NCBI RefSeq assembly: GCF_023380225.1
Contig: NZ_CP093362.1
Span: 992,001-1,056,000, forward strand
Direction of reading: 5' to 3'
Source of the DNA: Apilactobacillus apisilvae
GTDB lineage: Bacteria; Bacillota; Bacilli; Lactobacillales; Lactobacillaceae
Length of the DNA stretch: 64,000 bases
A program made the translations under genes and the position numbers. This document shows positions 33,286-42,975 of this stretch, piece by piece (position 1 is the first letter of the stretch; every line of letters begins with the position of its first letter). Under the pieces are notes generated by a model that had not been told where the DNA came from, searched no databases, and worked only from the letters and a program-made list of their open reading frames with translations.

Positions 33286-33840
33286 ATGGCTAAAAAGAAG
33301 CGATTCAAAGACTCATCATTTGCTTTCTGGTTAATTATAAATATAGCATTATTCGTAGTAGTTTTTCTTTCGACAATATCTTTAATTGTATCAGCTATTG
33401 CAGTTATATTATTAAATATTATTTGGCTCATTAGAAAATTATTTGTTATGTTTGGTAAAGGTAATTCATTTGATGATGTTGTTTTAAATATAATTAATAC
33501 TTTTGGAAATTTTAAAAAAAGTATTAATAAATTTTTACGTTATAATCCATTAACTGAAGCTACTTTTCATTTTTTCAGTAAACTTAATAGCTTATTAATG
33601 AAAATGTCTATTACAAAAAGATTCTTTATTGTCAAAGTGTTACAAATAAATCTTCTTATTATTGAATTTTACACACAAACACTTAATATATGGGAGATTA
33701 TATGTTTCATTTTATTACTAAGATTTATCAAAGTAGTCCAAAGGATGGACGATAATACTAATGATAGCGCCATTGAATTGATTATATGGATAATGATGGA
33801 TTTAATAGCAATTGTTCAATTATTATTTTATATTAGATAG
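33286..33840 (+). CDS. Unknown membrane protein
   Basis: 184 residues. Hydrophobic segments lie at about 14-48 (two helices), 125-142 and 160-182. The basic start MAKKKRFKDSS would stay in the cytoplasm. A long amphipathic middle part (55-120) separates the helices. GAGTGG upstream is a weak ribosome site. It resembles no family I can name. Confidence 0.55.
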   Translation: MAKKKRFKDSSFAFWLIINIALFVVVFLSTISLIVSAIAVILLNIIWLIRKLFVMFGKGNSFDDVVLNIINTFGNFKKSINKFLRYNPLTEATFHFFSKLNSLLMKMSITKRFFIVKVLQINLLIIEFYTQTLNIWEIICFILLLRFIKVVQRMDDNTNDSAIELIIWIMMDLIAIVQLLFYIR

Positions 33841-33934
33841 TTTATTTGAATTTATATTAATTAGCGATATATTTAACATAGCTTTATTTAAAAAATAACA
33901 CCTATTAAATAATTAAAAAGGAGCAGTGAATAAA

Positions 33935-34339
33935 ATGAACTTAGATGATGCAAGCAAAGATCAAATTCTGGAAATTGTGAACCAATATAAAAGATATTAC
34001 TATATTAAAATGGATATGCTACAACAGATTCGACAACTACAACAACAAGCAAATGTTTCATTACATACTGAATTACACAATGACAGTCAAAATTTTCAGG
34101 ATGACTTAAATAATTCAATCAATATTAATCTATCAGGTGATAAAAATAATATTGAAAAAAATATCATCAATGAATTTACTCAAAACATTGCTGATGATGC
34201 TTTTAAAATCATTATGAAAGATGAATCATCAAAAAGTGCTTCAGAACTAGCAAAATATATTCATGGTGAAGATATTTTTCTTGGTTTCAGTAATATTGGT
34301 AGTATTTTTAAAGATATTAACCGTTGGATGAAAAATTAA
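33935..34339 (+). CDS. Unknown small helical protein
   Basis: 134 residues from ATG at 33935, with GGAG 11 bases upstream; a GTG at 33926 is an alternative two bases after the same site. It is hydrophilic, with a Gln-rich stretch 'LQQIRQLQQQANVSL' and an Asn-rich middle, and has no membrane segment. It ends in '...IFKDINRWMKN'. No family was recognised. Confidence 0.55.
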   Translation: MNLDDASKDQILEIVNQYKRYYYIKMDMLQQIRQLQQQANVSLHTELHNDSQNFQDDLNNSININLSGDKNNIEKNIINEFTQNIADDAFKIIMKDESSKSASELAKYIHGEDIFLGFSNIGSIFKDINRWMKN

Positions 34340-34350
34340 TCAAAACGCTA

Positions 34351-34387
34351 AAAAGTATCCTAAATTTTTAGGATACTTTATTTTTAT
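34351..34387. terminator. Bidirectional terminator
   Basis: AAAGTATCCTAAA and TTTAGGATACTTT pair; the convergent XRE gene stops at 34384. Confidence 0.85.
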
Positions 34388-34923
34388 CTAAAATGTGGAT
34401 GATTTCCCGCATTAAATCCTGAAATAATTGTGGGTAGAATTGATAAACAAAAGGCTACAAACAAAACAATCATCAAAATATTAATCCATTTATTTTTAAT
34501 TTTAATTCCAAATTTCTTCATCAATTTATCTATTTTCATAACAGCAACGAAATTAATAATACATATAACCATTATAAACATCTCTGCTGTATCATTTAAT
34601 TTAACAATATTTAAAGCATCGATAATTAAAATAACTAAAAATAATATATTAGTTGTTACCAATAATTGACTAATTGGCTTCATTCCACTTATAACATCTT
34701 TCTTTTTTAAATATTCCTTCATTCCGTTATCCTCCTTTAATAGTAAGTTTAGTGATATATCATAATATTCACTCAACTTAATCAAGCTTGTAATGTCAGG
34801 ATATGTTTTTTCATTTTCCCAACTAGAAATGGTTTGTCTTGAAACAATCATATATTTTGCGACTGTTTCTTGAGTTAAAATTTTGTCTTGGCGAGCTTTT
34901 TTCAATCGTTCTCCAAATTGCAT
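34384..34923 (-). CDS. XRE-family regulator with C-terminal membrane helices
   Basis: 179 residues. The N-terminal Cro/CI-type HTH (residues 4-60) reads 'LKKARQDKILTQETVAKYMIVSRQTISSWENEKTYPDITSLIKLSEYYDISLNLLL'. Three hydrophobic segments follow (about 87-107, 113-130, 147-170). Such membrane-tethered HTH proteins are common in lactobacilli, and their signals are mostly unknown. It has its own short leader and no partner on the same strand. Confidence 0.8.
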   Translation of the reverse strand: MQFGERLKKARQDKILTQETVAKYMIVSRQTISSWENEKTYPDITSLIKLSEYYDISLNLLLKEDNGMKEYLKKKDVISGMKPISQLLVTTNILFLVILIIDALNIVKLNDTAEMFIMVICIINFVAVMKIDKLMKKFGIKIKNKWINILMIVLFVAFCLSILPTIISGFNAGNHPHFR

Positions 34924-35223
34924 ATATTTATCACCTCTTGTTGTTTAAAATATTAGTTTAAATTTTAATGAAATACTAGCAATGATTCCTTGCAACATTG
35001 ATTTAACAGCATTTTAAATATAAAAAGCAATATAAAAATAAAATCATTTAAGATAATAATAAATTTTACTTAGTTAATAATAAGATTGAACAATTCTTAT
35101 ATAAATTTTTAAAACATTAAGTTTTTTAAACAAATAATTACCATTTCTACGGCTTTATGAGAAAATTAAAAGTTTATAATGGTTCGCTATACACTATTTG
35201 AATTACTTTTCAAGAATGTAATT

Positions 35224-35270
35224 ACACTATATCTATGTGTTAATCTGGAAACAGACACAATTTATAGTGT
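35224..35270 (+). promoter_or_regulatory. Paired NrdR boxes upstream of nrdD
   Basis: Box 2, ACACAATTTATAGTGT at 35255-35270, differs from the NrdR consensus (acaCwAtATvTwGtgt) at about one place. Box 1, ACACTATATCTATGTGT at 35224-35240, is one base longer. Box starts are 31 bp apart, three helical turns, the usual NrdR arrangement. NrdR represses ribonucleotide reductase genes when dATP is high. The rest of 34924-35298 is AT-rich with no gene. The two boxes could also pair with each other as a hairpin before the T-rich leader. Confidence 0.75.
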
Positions 35271-35298
35271 ATTTTTTATTTTGAAAGGTTCTGTATAA

Positions 35299-37473
35299 AT
35301 GTTAGACACTCTATTCAACCATTTAAATGTTATCAAGAACACTGGAGACAAAACTCCATTTTATAAATACAAAATTGATTATATTTTTGATCAGTTTAAA
35401 TTTTCTGATGAAACTAGAACTAAATTTTTTGAAAAATTAAACTTATTGACAAAAGATACAAGTGAAATCACAGCAGTACATATTCATGATTTTATAATTC
35501 AATTTCTAGAAGAAAATAATCTTTTAGATAATAAAAAACAATATTTAGATTTTCAAAAAAAGGATCAAGAAAAATTTGCAAAAGCCACTGATGTTGAACA
35601 CAAAATTAATCAATTATTTGGTCGTGAAGATCGAGTTGTTCATGAAAACGCCAATAAGGATAGTAATGTTTTCAATACGCAACGGGACTTAGAAGCTGGT
35701 GCTGCTAGTAAAGCAATTGGTCTAAAAATGCTGCCAGGAATAGTAGCGAAAGCTCATTTACGCGGTGATATCCATTGGCATGATTTAGATTATTCACCTG
35801 CAACTCCTGAAACGAATTGTTGTTTAGTCGACTTTAAAGAAATGCTAACGAATGGTTTTAAGATTGGTAATGCTGAAGTTAAATCACCTCGTTCGATTCA
35901 AACTGCCACTGCGCAAGTTTCACAAATCATTGCCAATGTTGCTTCACTACAATATGGTGGACTATCGTTTGATCGTGCTGATGAAGTTTTAGCACCATTT
36001 GCTGAAATTAATTATAAAAAACATTTAGAAGTAGCTAAAAAATGGGTGCCAAAAGATGAACAAGCTGCTTATGCCAAAGATAGTACGAAGCAAGATATCT
36101 ATGATGCCATGCAATCACTAGAATATGAAATTAACACTTTGTATTCATCCCAAGGTCAAACCCCATTTACCACCGTTAGTTTTGGCTTAGGAATTAATTG
36201 GATTGAAAAAGAAATTCAAATCGATATTTTAAAAATTAGAATTAAAGGTTTAGGAAAAGAACGTCGTACTGCTATCTTCCCCAAGTTAATTTATACCTTG
36301 AAGAAAGGTCTTAACTTAAAACCAAATGATCCTAATTATGACGTGAAAGAATGGGCAATTGATTGTGCCACAAAACGGATGTATCCAGATATTTTAATGT
36401 ATGACAAACTTTGTGAAATCACTGGTAACTTTAAGGCTCCCATGGGGTGTCGTTCATTTGTTCCCAAATGGGTTAGTCCTGAAGGTAAGGAAGTCAATGC
36501 TGGTCGTATGAACTTAGGAGTAGTTACTGTTAATTTACCAAGAATTGCTTTATTTGCTAAAGGAAACAAAGAACTATTCTGGAAGATTTTTGATGAAAAA
36601 TTACGCATTGTCCATCAAGCCATGGCATATCGAATTGAACGCACTAAACAAGCCAAGCCCGACAATGCTCCATTACTTTATAAATATGGTGCCTTTGGTA
36701 AACGCTTGAATTCTGATGATGATGTTGACCAATTATTCAATAATGAACGAGCAACTGTCTCATTAGGATACATTGGACTTTATGAAGTTGCGACTTCCAT
36801 CTATGGACCTGATTGGGAAAACAATGATGAAGCACATGAGTTCACGGTTAGCATTGTGCGTGAACTAAATAATTTATGTAAGAAATGGTCAAAACAAAGT
36901 GGTTATCACTATAGTTTATATTCAACTCCTGCTGAATCATTAACTGACACCTTTGCTCAAGATGATATTGAAAAGTTTGGCAAGATTACTGATATTACTG
37001 ATAAAGAATACTACACTAACAGCTTTCACTATGATGTTAGAAAACGCCCTAATCCATTTGAAAAATTAACTTTCGAAGAAGCATATCCTCATTATGCCTC
37101 AGCTGGATTCATTCATTACTGTGAATATCCTAACTTAAAACAAAATCCGAAAGCTTTAGAAGCAGTATGGGATTGGGCATATGATCACGTCGGTTATTTA
37201 GGTACTAATACTTCGATTGATAAATGTTTCAAATGTGGCTTTAAAGGTGATTTCAAGTCCACTGCACGTGGCTTTGAATGTCCACAATGTGGAAACCATA
37301 ACCCTAAATACTGTGATGTGGTTAAAAGAACTTGTGGTTACCTAGGTAATCCTCAAGCACGACCAATGGTCCATGGTCGTCACGTTGAAATTTCATCACG
37401 TCAAAAGAATATGTCGAAAGGAATGATTAAAGATGTCGCAAAGGAAGAGACAGCCAAACAATCCAAAGCCTAA
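35299..37473 (+). CDS. nrdD: Anaerobic ribonucleoside-triphosphate reductase, large subunit
   Basis: A 724-residue class III glycyl-radical enzyme that makes dNTPs from NTPs without oxygen. The C-terminal zinc site C-F-K-C...C-P-Q-C and the glycyl-radical segment 'VKRTCGYLGNPQARP' are both present. Conserved 'RGDIHWHDLDYSPATPETNCCL' and 'PFTTVSFGLG' lie in the catalytic barrel. It has no clear N-terminal ATP-cone beyond the first ~100 variable residues. It leads the operon, overlaps nrdG by 41 bp, and is controlled by the NrdR boxes just upstream. Confidence 0.97.
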   Translation: MLDTLFNHLNVIKNTGDKTPFYKYKIDYIFDQFKFSDETRTKFFEKLNLLTKDTSEITAVHIHDFIIQFLEENNLLDNKKQYLDFQKKDQEKFAKATDVEHKINQLFGREDRVVHENANKDSNVFNTQRDLEAGAASKAIGLKMLPGIVAKAHLRGDIHWHDLDYSPATPETNCCLVDFKEMLTNGFKIGNAEVKSPRSIQTATAQVSQIIANVASLQYGGLSFDRADEVLAPFAEINYKKHLEVAKKWVPKDEQAAYAKDSTKQDIYDAMQSLEYEINTLYSSQGQTPFTTVSFGLGINWIEKEIQIDILKIRIKGLGKERRTAIFPKLIYTLKKGLNLKPNDPNYDVKEWAIDCATKRMYPDILMYDKLCEITGNFKAPMGCRSFVPKWVSPEGKEVNAGRMNLGVVTVNLPRIALFAKGNKELFWKIFDEKLRIVHQAMAYRIERTKQAKPDNAPLLYKYGAFGKRLNSDDDVDQLFNNERATVSLGYIGLYEVATSIYGPDWENNDEAHEFTVSIVRELNNLCKKWSKQSGYHYSLYSTPAESLTDTFAQDDIEKFGKITDITDKEYYTNSFHYDVRKRPNPFEKLTFEEAYPHYASAGFIHYCEYPNLKQNPKALEAVWDWAYDHVGYLGTNTSIDKCFKCGFKGDFKSTARGFECPQCGNHNPKYCDVVKRTCGYLGNPQARPMVHGRHVEISSRQKNMSKGMIKDVAKEETAKQSKA

Positions 37474-38014
37474 AGAATGGCTTGCTGATGATTTAAGTTT
37501 ACAATATATTGCCGATTACAAGCCCTTTAACTTCGTTGATGGTGAAGGTATTCGTTGTAGTATTTATGTTAGTGGCTGTAATTTTCATTGCCCTGGTTGC
37601 TATAATGTGGCATCGCAAAACTTCCATTATGGACAACCATATTCAAAAGACTTAGAAGATCAAATCATTGAAGATATGAAAGCCGATTATGTTCAAGGAT
37701 TAACGCTTTTAGGTGGTGAACCCTTCTTGAATACCCAAGTTTGTTTACAATTATGCAAACGAGTTCGGAAAGAATTTGGCAATAACAAGGATATTTGGTC
37801 ATGGTCAGGTTACCGCTGGGAAGAATTAATGAAGGAATCTTATGATAAATTAAAATTATTATCGATGATCGATATTTTAGTTGATGGGCGTTTTATGGAA
37901 GATAAAAAAGATTTAACTTTGCAATTTCGCGGTAGTTCTAACCAACGAATTATTAATGTACCAAAATCATTAGAACAAGATAAAGTTGTGATTTGGGACA
38001 AACTAGTTCATTAG
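37433..38014 (+). CDS. nrdG: Anaerobic ribonucleotide reductase activating protein (radical SAM)
   Basis: 193 residues. The radical-SAM cluster motif C-x3-C-x2-C occurs in 'SGCNFHCPGCYN', followed by 'LTLLGGEPF' for SAM binding. It generates the glycyl radical on NrdD using a [4Fe-4S] cluster. It starts inside the end of nrdD, with AAAGGA about ten bases before the ATG. Only 14 bp separate it from sufC, so Fe-S assembly is probably co-transcribed with its client enzyme. Confidence 0.96.
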   Translation: MSQRKRQPNNPKPKEWLADDLSLQYIADYKPFNFVDGEGIRCSIYVSGCNFHCPGCYNVASQNFHYGQPYSKDLEDQIIEDMKADYVQGLTLLGGEPFLNTQVCLQLCKRVRKEFGNNKDIWSWSGYRWEELMKESYDKLKLLSMIDILVDGRFMEDKKDLTLQFRGSSNQRIINVPKSLEQDKVVIWDKLVH

Positions 38015-38028
38015 AAGGAGGCCCTACT

Positions 38029-38802
38029 TTGTTAGAAATTAAAAATTTGCACGTTAAAATTAACGAAAATGGTAAAGAAGTTATCAAGGGATTGAACCTA
38101 ATAATTCCAGATGGTGAAGTCCATGTGATTATGGGACCTAATGGAACTGGTAAATCCACCCTTTCACAAACAATCATGGGGTCCCCCAAATATAGGATCA
38201 CCAGTGGTGAAATCTATTTTAATGGGACCGAATTAAATGAATTGGCCACTGATGAACGCGCTCGATTAGGTTTATTTATTGGAATGCAATATCCAACTGA
38301 AATTAGTGGAATTAAAAATGTTGATTTTATTCATGCAGCTATGAATGCAATTAAACCGGATGATGAAAAAGTTAGTGTTTTAGAATTTATGCAACGTTTA
38401 GATCAGGTAATGGAATTTTTAGATATTCCAGAAGACTATACCAATCGTTACTTAAATGAAGGCTTTTCTGGTGGTGAAAAAAAGCGCAATGAAATTCTTC
38501 AGATGATGATGATTCAACCCAATTTAGCAATTCTTGATGAAATCGATTCAGGCTTAGATATCGATGCATTAAAAGTCGTTTCAAAGGGAATTAATAAAAT
38601 GCGTGATAATCAGTTCAGTTCATTAATTATCACGCATTATGATCGGATTTTAAAATATGTTCGACCCGACGTAGTTCACGTTATGATGGATGGTCGGGTT
38701 GTTACCAGTGGTAATTATCATTTAGCTGAGCAATTAGAAGCTGGGGGATATGCAACATTACGTGATAAATTAGGAATTGATGCAAAGTTGGTGGATGACT
38801 AA
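38029..38802 (+). CDS. sufC: Fe-S cluster assembly ATPase SufC
   Basis: A 257-residue ABC ATPase of the SufBCD scaffold. Walker A is GPNGTGKST, the signature is 'GFSGGEKKRNEI' and Walker B is 'LAILDEIDSGLD'. An ATG upstream (37993) lies inside nrdG without a ribosome site. AAGGAGG sits seven bases before the TTG at 38029-38031, giving 'LLEIKNLHVKI', the normal SufC opening. It ends in a TAATG overlap with sufD. Confidence 0.96.
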   Translation: MLEIKNLHVKINENGKEVIKGLNLIIPDGEVHVIMGPNGTGKSTLSQTIMGSPKYRITSGEIYFNGTELNELATDERARLGLFIGMQYPTEISGIKNVDFIHAAMNAIKPDDEKVSVLEFMQRLDQVMEFLDIPEDYTNRYLNEGFSGGEKKRNEILQMMMIQPNLAILDEIDSGLDIDALKVVSKGINKMRDNQFSSLIITHYDRILKYVRPDVVHVMMDGRVVTSGNYHLAEQLEAGGYATLRDKLGIDAKLVDD

Positions 38803-39959
38803 TGAGTCTTTCGATTCAAGAATTTACACAACAAAATAACGAACCACAATGGTTATCAGTTAAAAGAATGGTAGCAGCTAAAATCGCTCCAACTCTTTCC
38901 ATTGAAAACCAGCAACGATCATTCAATTTTAATCAGCCAGAATTAAATTACTCGGAACTTAACACTAATAACCAAGCCAATTTAATTCATAAAAATGATC
39001 GAGTCATTGCTATGGATTTATTTGTAGCTGCCAGCAAATATCCTGAATTAATCCAAGAAAACTTAATGGAAAAAGCAATCCCATGGCGTGAAAACCAATT
39101 GAACGCTAACCATTTGGCTTATTTACAATCTGGTGGATTTGTATTTATACCTGATAATAAAGACATTAAAACACCCATTAACGTCAGCAGACTAGTTAAA
39201 CATCACGATCAAGAAAAACATTTATTAATTATTGCAGCTGCTGGTTCAAAAGCTAACCTTATTTTTGAAGATGAAACAAATAATTCTAATAATGATCGAA
39301 TAATGATTGAAGTACTATTAGGTGACCACGCTAAAGTTAATTTTTATGATGCTGCTTTATCGAAAGCTAAAAATTCACATCGAGTTTTAAATGCTTATTT
39401 AGCACAAAATGCTGAATTAAATACTTATGTTGGATTGTTTAATCATTTTAATAGTCGGTATGATAGTAATATTGATTTAGATGGGATTGGCAGTTCAGCA
39501 AATATTAATTTAATTAGTCTAGCTGATAAGCAACAAAAACAATTTATTAAAACCAAAATTACTAATCAAAGTGAACATACTAGTGGCATCATCACTGAAC
39601 GCGGCATTGTTGCCGATGATGCTAGAACGATTTGTGATACAACGGGGCAAATCAAACAAAATGCTCCTAATAGTTATTCTGATCAAAGCAGTCGCTTATT
39701 AACATTATCATCAACTAGTAAAGGTAAAATTGACCCAATTTTACTAATTGATAATCATGATGTTGTTGCTGGACACGCTGCTAGTGTGGGACGCGTAAAT
39801 GCTGACCAATTATATTATTTAAAAACTCGTGGCATTCCAGCAAAAGAAGCTCGTTTATTACTAACTCGTGGATTTTTAACTCCATTAATAAACAAATTTC
39901 CTGATGAAGATATTCGACAAAAAATGATTGTTAATTTAGAGGAGCGAATCAATGGATAA
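38802..39959 (+). CDS. sufD: Fe-S cluster assembly protein SufD
   Basis: A 385-residue beta-helix scaffold subunit that pairs with SufB. The C-terminal 'HAASVGRVNADQLYYLKTRGIPAKEARLLLTRGFL' is the SufB/D family signature including the conserved histidine. It overlaps sufC by one base and sufS by 8 bp, which points to translational coupling. Confidence 0.95.
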   Translation: MSLSIQEFTQQNNEPQWLSVKRMVAAKIAPTLSIENQQRSFNFNQPELNYSELNTNNQANLIHKNDRVIAMDLFVAASKYPELIQENLMEKAIPWRENQLNANHLAYLQSGGFVFIPDNKDIKTPINVSRLVKHHDQEKHLLIIAAAGSKANLIFEDETNNSNNDRIMIEVLLGDHAKVNFYDAALSKAKNSHRVLNAYLAQNAELNTYVGLFNHFNSRYDSNIDLDGIGSSANINLISLADKQQKQFIKTKITNQSEHTSGIITERGIVADDARTICDTTGQIKQNAPNSYSDQSSRLLTLSSTSKGKIDPILLIDNHDVVAGHAASVGRVNADQLYYLKTRGIPAKEARLLLTRGFLTPLINKFPDEDIRQKMIVNLEERING

Positions 39960-41163
39960 TCAAAAGATTAGAACAGATTTTCCAATGTTAGTTAAACATC
40001 CCAAATTTATATATTTTGATAACGCTGCAACAACCCAAAAACCACTTTCAGTAATTAAAGCAGTGACTGATTATTATGAAAATGATAATTTCAATGTCCA
40101 TCGCAGTGTTTATTCAGCGGCTGAAAAAACCACCCAAATGTTTGAAGAATGTCGTAATAAAGTAGCTAAATTTATCAATGCTAAAACCAATCAATCAATT
40201 GTTTTTACTGCTGGAACAACCCAAGGAATTAATCAAGTCGCAAATGGTTATTATAAATATAATTTAAGTCGTGGTGATGAAATTGTTGTCTCCATTGCTG
40301 AACACCACAGTAATTTATTACCCTGGCAAAATCTTGCTAAAGAAAAAAATGCCAAATTAAAATATATTGATATCAACAATGATGGAACTTTAAATCTAGA
40401 ATCTGCCAAAAAGATAATTACACCTAAAACTAAACTGATAGCAATTACCGCAGTATCTAATGTTTTAGGCAACATTAATAACTTAAATACATTAATTAAA
40501 ATTGCACACCAAAATAATACTGATGTATTGATAGATGCTGCACAAGCCGCACCCGAAATTCCAATCAATGTACAAAAGATAGATGTAGAATGGCTTGCCT
40601 TTTCTGGTCATAAAATGCTAGCACCTACTGGGATTGGTATATTGTATGGTAAGAAAAATTTGTTAGAAACAATGAAGCCGACTCAATTAGGTGGTGAAAT
40701 GATTGAGCATGTCGAAAAAAACAATTTTTCCACTAAGGAGATTCCATATCGCTTAGAAGCTGGTACCCCCAACGTTGAAGGTGTCATTGGATTATCAAAG
40801 GCGGTCGATTATCTAAATAATATTGGTATGATGAATATCCAAAATTATTGTAAAAGCTTAGGTCAATATCTATATGATCAACTATCCAAAATTACTGATG
40901 TAAATGTCTATGGACCAAAAATTCGTCAAACTGGAATTGTCGCTTTCAATATAAAGAATATTCATCCTCATGATGCTGCAACTTATCTAGATTTTAATAA
41001 TATTGCAGTGCGTGCTGGTCAACATTGTGCCGAACCACTAACAAAAAAATTAGGGGTGAATGCTACGTTACGTGCTAGTATATATTTTTATAATAATCAA
41101 GCTGAATGCGATCAATTAGTTAATCAGGTTATTGAAATGAGGTCATTTTTCAATGGAAATTAA
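39952..41163 (+). CDS. sufS: Cysteine desulfurase SufS
   Basis: A 403-residue PLP enzyme that takes sulfur from cysteine. The PLP lysine is in 'AFSGHKMLAPTGIGILYG'. The catalytic cysteine is in 'AVRAGQHCAEPL', in a short loop typical of group II desulfurases. 'YFDNAATTQKP' near the start and 'EHHSNLLPWQ' are family marks. It hands persulfide to SufU, encoded next with an 11-bp overlap. Confidence 0.96.
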   Translation: MDNQKIRTDFPMLVKHPKFIYFDNAATTQKPLSVIKAVTDYYENDNFNVHRSVYSAAEKTTQMFEECRNKVAKFINAKTNQSIVFTAGTTQGINQVANGYYKYNLSRGDEIVVSIAEHHSNLLPWQNLAKEKNAKLKYIDINNDGTLNLESAKKIITPKTKLIAITAVSNVLGNINNLNTLIKIAHQNNTDVLIDAAQAAPEIPINVQKIDVEWLAFSGHKMLAPTGIGILYGKKNLLETMKPTQLGGEMIEHVEKNNFSTKEIPYRLEAGTPNVEGVIGLSKAVDYLNNIGMMNIQNYCKSLGQYLYDQLSKITDVNVYGPKIRQTGIVAFNIKNIHPHDAATYLDFNNIAVRAGQHCAEPLTKKLGVNATLRASIYFYNNQAECDQLVNQVIEMRSFFNGN

Positions 41164-41578
41164 AGATTTATATCAACGGGTAATTTGGGAAAATGCTAAA
41201 AACTGTCCTAATGACCAAGTCGAAAATGATTCTATTCATCTACATAACCCCACTTGTGGTGATGATATTTTAATTAGTGGTGAATATGAGCATAATATTT
41301 TAACTGATATGAAAATCAAAGCAGATGGCTGTATTATTTTTAAGGCCGCAACTAGCTTTATAAAATCACTTTGCATGAATAAATCTAAATCAGAAATCGA
41401 ACAAATTGTTTTAACTTTTTCTGAATTTATGACTAATAATCAAAATGCTGACAAAAATATATTGGGTGATGCCTTCGTTTTACAATCAGTTAGCCAATTA
41501 CCCATGCGAATTAAATGTGCAATGCTTCCCTTCAAAGCAATTTATCAACTAGTAAATGGAGATGATAGTAATCGATGA
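41153..41578 (+). CDS. sufU: Zinc-dependent sulfurtransferase SufU
   Basis: A 141-residue IscU-like protein of the Gram-positive type, with the three cysteines in 'NPTCGDDI', 'ADGCIIFKAATS' and 'RIKCAMLPF'. SufU receives sulfur from SufS at a zinc site. The second motif departs from the usual G-C-A-I-S-K-A-S-x-S form (CIIFKAATS), so activity is probable but the protein is somewhat divergent. It overlaps both neighbours. Confidence 0.92.
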   Translation: MEIKDLYQRVIWENAKNCPNDQVENDSIHLHNPTCGDDILISGEYEHNILTDMKIKADGCIIFKAATSFIKSLCMNKSKSEIEQIVLTFSEFMTNNQNADKNILGDAFVLQSVSQLPMRIKCAMLPFKAIYQLVNGDDSNR

Positions 41579-42971
41579 TTCAATTAAACATTTAAATGAT
41601 GATTATCAATATGGATTTAAGGATGATTTTAATCCACTCTATTCAACTGGCGATGGATTAAACGAAGATATCATTCGAGCAATTTCTGCCCACAAAAATG
41701 AACCAACGTGGATATTGGATATTAGATTAAAGGCATTTAAAATTTATCAAAAATTACCCATGCCTGATTTTGGACCGGATTTATCTGATTTAGATTTAAG
41801 TAAAATTAGGTATTTTCAAAAAGCTGCTGATCATGTTTCAAGAGACTGGGATGATGTTCCCGACCAAATCAAAAACACTTTTGAAAAAATTGGCGTTCCA
41901 GAAGCAGAAAGAAAATATTTAGCTGGTGCCGAAGCCCAATATGAATCAGAAGCGGTCTATGCAAATATTAAAAAAGAGTTTAAAGAAATGGGCATTATTT
42001 TTAGTGATACCGATACCGCTTTAAAAGAACATCCTGATTTAGTTAAAGCCTATTTTGGTAAATTAGTAACCCCACAAATGAATAAATTCGCAGCTTTAAA
42101 TACCGCTGTTTGGTCTGGTGGCGTCTTTTTATATGTACCTAAAGGTGTTCACGCTAAGATTCCAATTCAAGCTTTCTTTAGAATTAATGCTGGTCGGACT
42201 GGTCAATTTGAAAGAACTTTAATTATTGTGGATGAAGATGCCAGTGTGAATTATGTTGAAGGATGCACTGCGCCTAGTTACTCAGAAGACAGTTTACATG
42301 CTGCCAATGTCGAGGTTTTTGTCAAAAAGAATGCTTTTTGCCGTTATACAACCATTCAAAACTGGTCGGATAATGTTTATAGTTTAGAAACAAAACGAGC
42401 ATCTGCTGATGAAAATGCAACGATGGAATGGGTTGATGGAAATTTAGGATCAAAAGTAACCATGAAATATCCTAGTATTGATTTAAATGGTCCTAATGCA
42501 ACTGGTACCATGCTATCAATTGCTTTTGCTAACAATGAAATTTATCAAGATACTGGATGCATCATGCGTCATCATGCTCCACATACTTCTTCTAATGTGG
42601 TTTCTAAATCAATTTGCAAATCTGGTGGAATTTGTAATTATCGCGGAACCATTCGGATGAATAAAGAAGCCCATTATTCGAAATCACATATTGAATGTGA
42701 CACGATTATTATGGACGATGAATCTGCTAGTGACACAATTCCGCATAATGAAATTAATAATGGCGATTCTGAAGTTGAACATGAAGCCAAAGTTTCCAAG
42801 ATTTCTGAAACTGACTTATATTATTTAATGAGCCGCGGATTGTCAGAAACTGAAGCTACTAAAATGATAATTATGGGATTTATTGAACCCTTCTCCAATC
42901 AATTACCAATGGAATACGCTGTAGAACTAAATAAACTAATCGATTATCAAATGGAAGATTCAGTGGGTTAG
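41556..42971 (+). CDS. sufB: Fe-S cluster assembly protein SufB
   Basis: A 471-residue main scaffold subunit. 'EAVYANIKKEFKEMGIIFSDTDTALKEHPDLVKAYFGKLV' and 'NVVSKSICKSGGICNYRGTIRMNKEAHYSKSHIECDTIIMDDES' are the family's core. The C-terminal region has the conserved E and C residues. The exact start is uncertain: the ATGs at 41556 and 41562 both lie on the only GGAG near the sufU stop. It ends the nrdDG-suf operon. Confidence 0.95.
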   Translation: MEMIVIDDSIKHLNDDYQYGFKDDFNPLYSTGDGLNEDIIRAISAHKNEPTWILDIRLKAFKIYQKLPMPDFGPDLSDLDLSKIRYFQKAADHVSRDWDDVPDQIKNTFEKIGVPEAERKYLAGAEAQYESEAVYANIKKEFKEMGIIFSDTDTALKEHPDLVKAYFGKLVTPQMNKFAALNTAVWSGGVFLYVPKGVHAKIPIQAFFRINAGRTGQFERTLIIVDEDASVNYVEGCTAPSYSEDSLHAANVEVFVKKNAFCRYTTIQNWSDNVYSLETKRASADENATMEWVDGNLGSKVTMKYPSIDLNGPNATGTMLSIAFANNEIYQDTGCIMRHHAPHTSSNVVSKSICKSGGICNYRGTIRMNKEAHYSKSHIECDTIIMDDESASDTIPHNEINNGDSEVEHEAKVSKISETDLYYLMSRGLSETEATKMIIMGFIEPFSNQLPMEYAVELNKLIDYQMEDSVG

Positions 42972-42975
42972 TTAT

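Noticed and set aside
35224..35290. Terminator hairpin in front of nrdD
   Set aside because: The two NrdR-like boxes can pair and a T-run follows, but the consensus match and 31-bp spacing fit NrdR control better.
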